A stretch of DNA of 64,000 bases, from contig OV884013.1 of NCBI GenBank assembly GCA_930367205.1, forward strand, positions 84,383,333 through 84,447,332, written 5' to 3'. The notes beneath the pieces are model-generated. The model was not told the DNA's origin. It saw only the letters and a list, made by a program, of their open reading frames with translations, and ran no database searches. The translations under genes and the position numbers were made by a program. Within the stretch, counting starts at the first letter, position 1, and every line of letters begins with the position of its first letter. This DNA is from Acanthosoma haemorrhoidale (lineage: Eukaryota; Arthropoda; Insecta; Hemiptera; Acanthosomatidae). This document shows, piece after piece, positions 56,722 to 64,000 of the stretch.

Positions 56722-59700
56722 TTATATTTGACAGTGTATCCTATAAGGTTTGCACAAAATTAAGCCTTACTATTTTATTTTTATTATTTAGAAAATATAA
56801 CTATGTTATTTATATGTTGGGAACTGAACCTCGTCTTATCATTTGTCATGAACAAACCAAGTTAACTGAGAAAAAAAAATGGACACAAAAAACTAGAATA
56901 TATTCGATAAGTTTAATAAACAATTTACAACGAAAAAAAACCAAGATGCAGAATCGATGGAAATTTTTCGGTTTTTAAGCTAACTTTCGCGGGTGTACAA
57001 ATATATTAAAAGATAAAATCCTAATCTCTACCTCTAATACAAGCTCCAGTGGCAATTCCAACGGAATACAGAATTCATTTTTGTAAACATTCGTGATTCT
57101 CTTTGTTCACTGGCCAGCCTAAAAGTCTAAATTCGAACAATATCCACTCGTCATTATAATAAAGAAGGTCCGCAGTTTTAATGAACTGCCAGGTGTATTG
57201 TTTATTGCAGTAGCATAAACAGCGGCAAATGCTGCATGGAAAGCACCTTGCACATAGGGTGCTGCTGTTAAATACACACGAGTATGAATCCGTTGTATCG
57301 AGTATAGGGCTCTTCGTTTTAAGGCCGGAAATTTTGCTTTCAATCATTACGATGCCCTACTCTCACCACACGTACGAACTCTTTGATCATTAAAATAACG
57401 CTCATTTAAATATCAATGTAATATCCACGACATAATAAAAAAAAAATTAGGTAAATTACTCTTGGAAATGATCGATTTTGATTCAAGTTAAAGTGAAATA
57501 TGAGGCTGACAATATTAATATTAACTTAGAGATTGCTTAATCATTTATATCGAAACTAAGTGGCTGTTAAATTTCATAAACTGTCTCAGCGTTGTCAAAT
57601 AGTTTACATTCAATCATTAAAAGCTGGTTTTATGTATTACATCACAGTGAAGTGTTCATTGTTACAATTGAATACATTTTTCGGCCAGTTGTAAGTAGGA
57701 AAATCTATAGCTGTAATTTTAGGTACAGGCGTAGATTGTAATTTTTTGTTGGTTTTATTTCTTTTTAATCAAATCAACCTTGTGAATATATTGCATCACA
57801 GAAAAAATGACTATAAACTTGATATAGACCCTGACTAAACTGAGTTTTAAATCTGCAGTTTTTTTATTGGTTACGATGCTCGAAAATAACTTATTCCTTT
57901 AAGAAGAAAATTATTCGAATCTAAACTATCTTTATTAATCTGTGCATTATAAGGTGAAGCTACGTTATTCTATCGTTTCTATCTCTTAAAACGTATTCTA
58001 TTATAAATAATTATCTCCAGTCACTATCAGAAATAATTTATATACCTTCAACAATTTTCGTCTATTGGATTGATATAAGTGATGAATAGTTCGAAATAAT
58101 CTATTGTTTGCATATTTTCTTTTTGAACAGCCACGTTTTCAACTGCAATTAGCAATTTTAACAACTCGTAATGTTTGAACTCAATAACACCTCAACAAAT
58201 ACACCTAAGCTCATATGATGGCACTCACCTAGGGTGAGAATATTTTGAGGTTTTAAAGTCCCTTTTAGTAAGTTTCTTAGAACTAATATATTCTCTTTAT
58301 GGTTAGGGAAACGTTTGTAACGTAGCGCGAAAGTTATTCCAATAATTGAAATTGGTTATTGAGGGTGGCAAAGCCGATATGATTGTTCTGTTTTTTCTAG
58401 AAGTCAAAAATCCTTTTGTTTTCAGTTGTGTGTCGGTCTGTCCTGCTTATCACTCGACCTATAAACATGAATTATTTATACTAAAAATTGGTGAAAATAA
58501 TTATAAATATCGAGATTTTGGAATATTGAACGACAGTTACTGTCTCACAAATGATCAGTCAAATAAAACACCCTACGGAGATCTGCCTATATGGCCACAA
58601 TTTAATTGGGGGTAAAGGACCAGTACACATAATCAAGAAATTATCAGTTTTAATGTTAATATTTTTACTTCCCGAAATGTTGTATTTTATCTCCAGGCTC
58701 TGAATTATCAGCGTTTTACAGTATGTTTCCCTCTTAAGAAAAAAACAATTATTTAACACCAGTCCACATTGCTATGGTTTTCAGTGGCAAAATGCTGAAA
58801 ATATTTAAGAGATTTACTCTTTTTTATGAATTTCGATCATCCTATTGCTTAGCTTCACGTACGTACAATCCCAGAAGACATTGTACCTCAACATAAACTC
58901 CCAAGCAGTATTAGATCCAGCTAGGGTCTATCAAATTACTCAGAAATGATGGAGTGGTAACTAAGTCATTAAAAGCTACCGAGCTCCTACTCTTACTTGG
59001 GGCAATGACTGGTCCATTTGTGAACAATTAATTAAACCACAAGAAACATAAAAGACAACAAAAGTAACTATAATAGCTGCAACTAACTAAAATCATAAAA
59101 AAATACTAAATTATAGATTATTAAACTATGAACAGATCGCACCTATTTACTTCAGTATTTGATGTTTATTTACATCTAGAATCAGTATTTCTTTTCATTT
59201 ACTGCTTCTATGATAGGTTTTGGAAATATTTTGAACGCTTTACGGGATTCTTATGTCAGTTATGGATCATTGAGTGGGTAGTTGTCAGTATTTAGTGCGA
59301 TTTGATTTCAGAATATTGCGTTATGTACTGGATTTTAGACATTTTATTTGTCTATTATTATTATTAGTTATAGATATAGTTATCTATATTTATTATTAGT
59401 TTGATAACAACATCGGAGAACTATTGATATTAGAGGGTAAGTTTGACTCCTTTAAGGTTGATTATTGCCCAATAAATATCAAATTCACTTTCGCTATCTG
59501 AAGTTGAAACCGTATCATATTATTGTTTTGGCCTCAATCTTGGTTACGTTTTCTTCTAATCCGAAGTGTTTTGCTTGATATCAATTATGGTATAGCTCGT
59601 CATCATCGTTTGGTTGTTCTTTTGCATGCCTTGAAGCTAATATGAATATATTTACCTACATACTCATGCCGATATTTTGACATGAGCTGTTTTTTGTTCT

Positions 59701-61344
59701 AAAATCTATATTTTTTTACTGAACTCGTTCCATCAATCGATTGCTATTAAACTTTGAATCAGTGCCCAACCGCGTGTTGGGAGAAAAGAACTAGTTGATC
59801 TTTGTCTAATTTATTTAAAACTTATTAAGAATGGACTTTTCATATTATATACTAAATATGTATATATAGTGTAGTGTATATGTATATAGGAAAATTAAAC
59901 TTTTTTTGTGGGGGAAATTATTAGAAAACGAATAGATGTTTTTGGCCTGATGATCAAACCTCTTATTTTTTCCCTCCTACCCAGCAGCGTCATGTAGGAG
60001 AATTTAACCGAGGCAGGTTGTCTTTTCACGACTCGATAGAAAGATTTTTTTTTTTTCTCAGCCTTCCTTGATCCCTAGCTCAGAAGTGCTAAGGCCTTAG
60101 AAATGGCGTATCATTACTGAGCCTAAAACTGAACCTAAATTTTTATAGTTTTAACATATTTTGTTTTAAGTGGTATAAGTCCATTTAGGTATTTGGTGGG
60201 TCCATCAATATTTCATAAAGCAGGAACCACATCAACAGGATGTGCAACAATACACTTATGATAAAGCATATACTTCAAAACGGTCCATTCTGTTTAATAA
60301 ATAAATTCCAAACCAAAACCAACCTAATTCAGCACATCTAATGCAAAAGATACAAAGTGTTGAAGACCACTCGGTTTTACACCTACTAAACTCCAAACAA
60401 AAATACGAATAAACAGTCAAAAGAGACAATCTTTTGATAGTGAAATGACATTACAAAATATTCATTACGAAAGCTCTGAGTGCAATAAGAAGTCCGTCAG
60501 TGTTCAGAAATTCACTCGATATGAAATATTGAAGAAGTTATTAAAAATATTGAGGAACTTCTGAACAACAAAGTATTGCCGCTAAGCAAGGTACTCGTAT
60601 TTAACGTTATAAAATTATGATTGCTGTTGCAAACTATACGCCAGTTATATAGAGTACGCAAACACTGACGTAGAGTACATGTTAACTGGATCGACGAGAA
60701 CTAAAACGCCCATATTCCGCTATAAGCGGCTTACCCTGAAGTATCGAGCTGATTAACTGTTTGGCAAATACTTAACCATCAGTGCATAAGGAGTAAGCTT
60801 AGTGGTTCATGAGAGGGAAGGCTGCGCCATATTCATTAGCTTTGCGGCTAGGGCTTATATTTACGTCAGTTAAAAAATAATCAAAATTACCCTCGAATTT
60901 TTTTTTTTTTAAGAAACATATTTTAACCGAGATTGCATATTATCTACAAGCGGTATCGGTAGCTTATGTTGACATTGATCAGTGGATTTGACGCGTAACA
61001 ATATTTTATCAGCAATTTATCAGAAATGTGGCGAAGAAATGAATCTCATAGTACATAAAATTGACATACAAGTTATGTATGAGTGAATAAAATCCAGCCC
61101 TAAGGGAGTTACTACCGCTGTGTCAGCTACTTACAGATCGCTCCCATTTTCTAAAACTTACTACCCCCGTCGGAGTTGTAGATTATCTTGCACCCAGCTT
61201 GCGTCACGGCCATCAGTGCATGGTCCATTAACGAAATATTTGATACTAAATTTTTCAAAAAGAATTCCAGGTGACGAAAATATAATTTCCGGACTAGTAG
61301 GTATGAAATAAACCACAGTGCTATAAATAAATTACTTAGTATCT
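56722..61344. other. Long AT-rich stretch, no confirmed gene
   Basis: On the minus strand 57347-57075 two overlapping frames are open (one reads YIQ-type, the other DEWILFEFRLLGWPVNKENH), with slightly protein-like composition but no known family. A plus frame at 58346-58615 is likewise unidentified. If the island at 56.4-56.7 kb is a first exon, much of this would be intron. Confidence 0.35.
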
Positions 61345-61491
61345 TAAACCTCATGACCTGATATAAATACGTGACAATAGGAGTCCAGGCAATAACCAGT
61401 TTGTCCAGTCATATCCTGAGGGTCTGTGGCTCTCGCGCTCTTGGTCAGCCTCTACTGGCTGGTATCCAGGGACGAGGCTAATGGAGAAGTG
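61345..61491 (+). mobile_element. LINE-A copy, left part split by LINE-B
   Basis: Matches 22710-22850 of the better LINE-A copy: ACCTCATGACCTG against GCCTCGTGACTTG, then CCAGTTTGTCCAGTCAT, GTCAGCCTCTACTGGCT and GGTATCCAGGGACGAGGCT. It covers the last codons and the start of the 3' untranslated region. The matching right part continues at 63312. Confidence 0.82.
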
Positions 61492-63311
61492 TAACACGCA
61501 ACTAAAATGGCCGACCACTACGCTAGGGATATAACGGCTAGGACGGGAAACTACTATATTCCTCCTATGCTAGATACTGAACAGAACCACATGTTTGTAT
61601 CACCGGAGCAGCTCAAGGCGATTCTTCGCCAGTGTCAGGGAAATCGAGCACCGGGGCACGATGGGATACAAACAGTTTTGCTCGAGCAAATGTCAACTCG
61701 CAAACTAATAAAACTCTTGTTTCCATTACTCAAGCCAGCGAAGAGCGGAGATCACCCAGCCCACTACCGCTCAATCGATCAGCTTGCTACCGCAAATAGG
61801 GAAAGTTTTAGAGAAAATTCTGTTGAATTATCTCAAAAATTACTGCGCGGAAAATTACATCAATTCGCCAGTACAGACTGGATTTCAATCCAGTACGGCC
61901 ACAGAACATTCCCTTCTAAAGCTAGTCAGAAGCTAGCCATAACTTGAATAGAAACATAGCCATGGCTATAATTTCGATTGACTTATCTCAAGCATTCGAC
62001 TCGGTATCCCACTGGACGCTGTGTCAAATGCTTTGCGACCGGAATGGCCAGAACAACTCTGTAATTCTGGCTAGCTTCCTGAACAACGGATCGGGTGTGG
62101 GTGGGTGATAGCTTCTCCGAAGTTGTGCCGACCTGTGGAGTACTCCAAGGACTCGTTTTATCCACAGTACTTTTTAACGTGTACACATCCGAAATTGTAG
62201 GAGACCGGTATAGAAACACAACAATTACTGCTTTCGCTGATGACATAGTGGTGTACAGTAGCAGCTTAAGCACCAAGGTAGTTTTTAGACAGGCTGAAGT
62301 AACCTGTAACCAGATCAGTGAGAAATGTGGGAGACTTAATATCTCTGTAAACGCGGGTAAGACTGACTGCGTAATTCTCTTTCCAAAAGGGAAAAGGTCC
62401 GCTGTCTTACTTATACTGTAGGAACGCAGCAAAACTCGCCAGCCAACAACCTAGTATATCTGGGGATTAAAATGGAAGGACACCTCCATTTTAGTAACCA
62501 TTTCGCGAAGAAGTTGAAGCAAACACGCACGAAGTCTTACCGGCTTACGCATTTATTGACTTCCCCCAATCTATTACTGCGCCTAAAGCTCATGATATAT
62601 AGGAGTGTACTCAGGCTTGCTCTGCTGAATGGTGGACCACTTTTACGTCATCTGAAGTACACGACAGCTCGGCGACTCCAACCCTAACAAAACGGTATAC
62701 TGATAAAAGTGGTCAGACATACGTAAGACATAGAAGTTGTCGGACATAAAAATTGTCGAGGGTGGTCTGAAAAATTTCAGACCTAACAAAGCTTTTATTT
62801 TTGCTTTTATTTCACTAGCTTTTATTTATTTTATTATCATCTTCATGTTGAGGTCGGAAACTTTTCAGCCCACCTGTGTACTTCATTCGAGCAACGGAGC
62901 AACAGTGAGCTACACGAGACCTTTGATATGCCTACGGTGGATTAATTCATTCAACATATACAAATCAAATTTTTCGACGCACTACAGTACTTTACAAACC
63001 CGGTGTTTAACACGGTAACCCCCACTCTGTTCCCCTATCGATGGCAGGACGCTATCGAGGCAGGAACGCTTTAGACTTTAGGTTCTAGTTTTTAGGTTTT
63101 AGTTTGTAAGTTTCCCTTTATATGTAATCCGTTCATATTGTTCAAATATCAATTTTGAACTTCAAAAAGAAATTTTGTATTTGCAAATCTTACCTCCTTC
63201 AAATACATCTGCGTATGCAGCAAGAGGAGAAAACTGTAAATATTGTTTCATTGTATTTTGAGCATATGTTGTAAAAATGTTAAATAAAAGGGGTTTTGAA
63301 AAAAAAAAAAA
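61492..63311 (+). mobile_element. LINE-B: 5'-truncated jockey-type element inserted in LINE-A
   Basis: A 1.8-kb insertion ending with AATAAA (63283-63288) and 13 A (63299-63311). The flanks AATGGAGAAGTG (61480-61491) and AATGGAGGAGCG (63310-63321) are a diverged target-site duplication. It starts between the endonuclease and reverse-transcriptase domains, so it is 5'-truncated. The ORF is broken in several places. Its C-terminus is related to that of LINE-F. Confidence 0.85.
61507..63074 (+). pseudogene. LINE-B reverse transcriptase, multiply frameshifted
   Basis: Frame one (61507-61947) has VSPEQLKAILRQCQGNRAPG followed by HDGIQ, the standard start of the reverse-transcriptase domain, then HYRSIDQLAT, a decayed Y-R-P-I-S-L-L. 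A second frame (about 61960-62080) has IISIDLSQAFDSVSHW with the first catalytic Asp. The third (62095-62421) has GVLQGLVLSTVLFNVYT and AFADDIVVYSSSL with an intact F-A-D-D box. The fourth (62472-62687) has HFAKKLKQTRTKSYRL and LKLMIYRSVLRLALLN. After a poorly preserved stretch the true C-terminus TNPVFNTVTPTLFPYRWQDA leads to a stop at 63072-63074. It would reverse-transcribe its own RNA if intact. Confidence 0.85.
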
Positions 63312-63505
63312 TGGAGGAGCGTGGAGGTACTTCCAAGACTCCACTTCCTCATTCGCAGGGGGGAGGGCGACAATCATGCTGATTTGAGAAGTCTCTGGGC
63401 CGTTTGTAAATACTGTGTGAGTGAGGGATGTATGAAGAATTAGAAATATGATATGAATGAGAACATTGAACACAATTACTTATTGCCGAATAAGGTGGAT
63501 TGTAA
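63312..63505 (+). mobile_element. LINE-A copy, right part
   Basis: Continuation of the LINE-A 3' untranslated region after the LINE-B insertion. GGAGCGTGGAGGTACTTCC, CCACTTCCTCATTCGCA, GAAGTCTCTGGGCCGTTTG, GAATGAGAACATTGAACAC and AATTACTTATTGCCGAATAA match 22850-23040 in order. The end around 63505-63515 diverges before the polyadenylation signal. Confidence 0.82.
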
Positions 63506-64000
63506 TTTTACCGCAGTCATGATTTAACTTTAGTAGGTATTTAAAATGTTTAATAATATTTGAATTTACCTTGAATATCACAATCAATGAAATAACGCAA
63601 TTAAAATTAACTGATGATTCAGTTTGCCTAAGTGAGCTTGTTTTAAACATACTCAGTATGCCCGTCATTTACCTTACCTCTAAGTAATTTACTAAAATAA
63701 TATAAACATAAATACAATTATTAATAAGAAAGGAAAAAAAAATAGATTAAAATAACTAAAAAAAACCGATCGTGCATCTTGATTTTTAACATCGGTATTT
63801 TATTAAAATCATTTTCTATGATTATTAGACAAAATGAAATTACTGTAAGGTTAATTCCGGAGTTGGAAAGTTATAAATCAAAAATCAAATATTATATTAA
63901 AAGTTTCAGGTGTGTATTGATTCGGTATATTATGACTGATAATGATGAACATGGATGACCATGTCTATGCATGAGCATTGGTTTGTTTATTTTGTTCGTT
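63506..64000. other. Non-coding stretch
   Basis: AT-rich sequence to the window end; no recognised feature. Confidence 0.4.

Noticed and set aside
57075..57347. Host gene exon on the minus strand
   Set aside because: Two overlapping frames are open and neither resembles a known protein; no splice or start context decides between them.
1..64000. CRISPR arrays, rRNA genes, bacterial operons, prophage or plasmid features
   Set aside because: No regularly spaced direct repeats with unique spacers, no rRNA-like blocks, and no dense coding; composition and elements are eukaryotic.

Overview
This window looks like repeat-rich, non-coding DNA from an animal genome, most likely an insect. The base composition is strongly AT-rich. 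No bacterial gene organisation, rRNA or CRISPR structure is visible. Almost every recognisable protein segment belongs to a transposable element: jockey/CR1-type LINEs, Ty3/gypsy LTR elements (one with an errantivirus-type Env remnant), a piggyBac element and a Tc1/mariner fragment. This combination is typical of arthropods. I could not identify any complete host gene, so host-gene calls (CpG-rich islands, exon-like segments) are tentative.

Layout. 1-12.9 kb: a 5'-truncated LINE (LINE-C, 1842-2915), a LINE-D tail (4455-4720), and a multi-hairpin foldback structure at 6906-7345 that contains a LINE-A tail flanked by 10-bp duplications. 12.9-14.9 kb: a decayed Ty3/gypsy pol on the minus strand that has lost its reverse-transcriptase core and RNase H. 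16878-18570: a piggyBac element with matching termini, TTAA on both sides and a broken transposase. 20.2 kb: an exon-like GC spike. 22.2-23.1 kb: LINE-A. 25.5 kb: the end of a Tc1-type transposase gene. 25760-30324: the best preserved element, a 4.57-kb Ty3/gypsy retrotransposon on the minus strand with near-identical LTRs, an intact 1008-residue Pol, and a canonical -1 frameshift heptamer at the gag-pol junction.

34.2-34.9 kb: LINE-E (minus). 36274-37139: an 866-bp element with 171-bp inverted repeats (about 99% identical), flanked by TA, carrying a protein-like interior ORF. 37.8 kb and 41.3-41.8 kb: GC-rich segments, the latter with a 70-bp direct repeat. 45.5-46.3 kb: a miRNA-precursor-like hairpin followed by GC-rich tandem units, each built around an inverted repeat. 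46.7 kb: a tRNA-like sequence. 47.7 kb and 52.0-52.5 kb: LINE-F. 48.1-48.5 kb: an unidentified coding remnant. 51.57-52.03 kb: a decayed fusion-type Env segment on the minus strand with a furin-like site next to a fusion-peptide-like motif. 54-55 kb: LINE-D. 56.4-56.7 kb: a CpG-rich island resembling a promoter and first exon. 61.3-63.5 kb: a nested pair, LINE-B inserted into the 3' end of a LINE-A copy with a recognisable target-site duplication.

Taken together this is a layered transposon graveyard with two recent arrivals (the 25.8-30.3 kb gypsy element and the 36.3-37.1 kb inverted-repeat element) on top of older, frameshifted LINE, piggyBac and errantivirus relics. Family names LINE-A to LINE-F are local labels for repeats recognised within this window, not database names.
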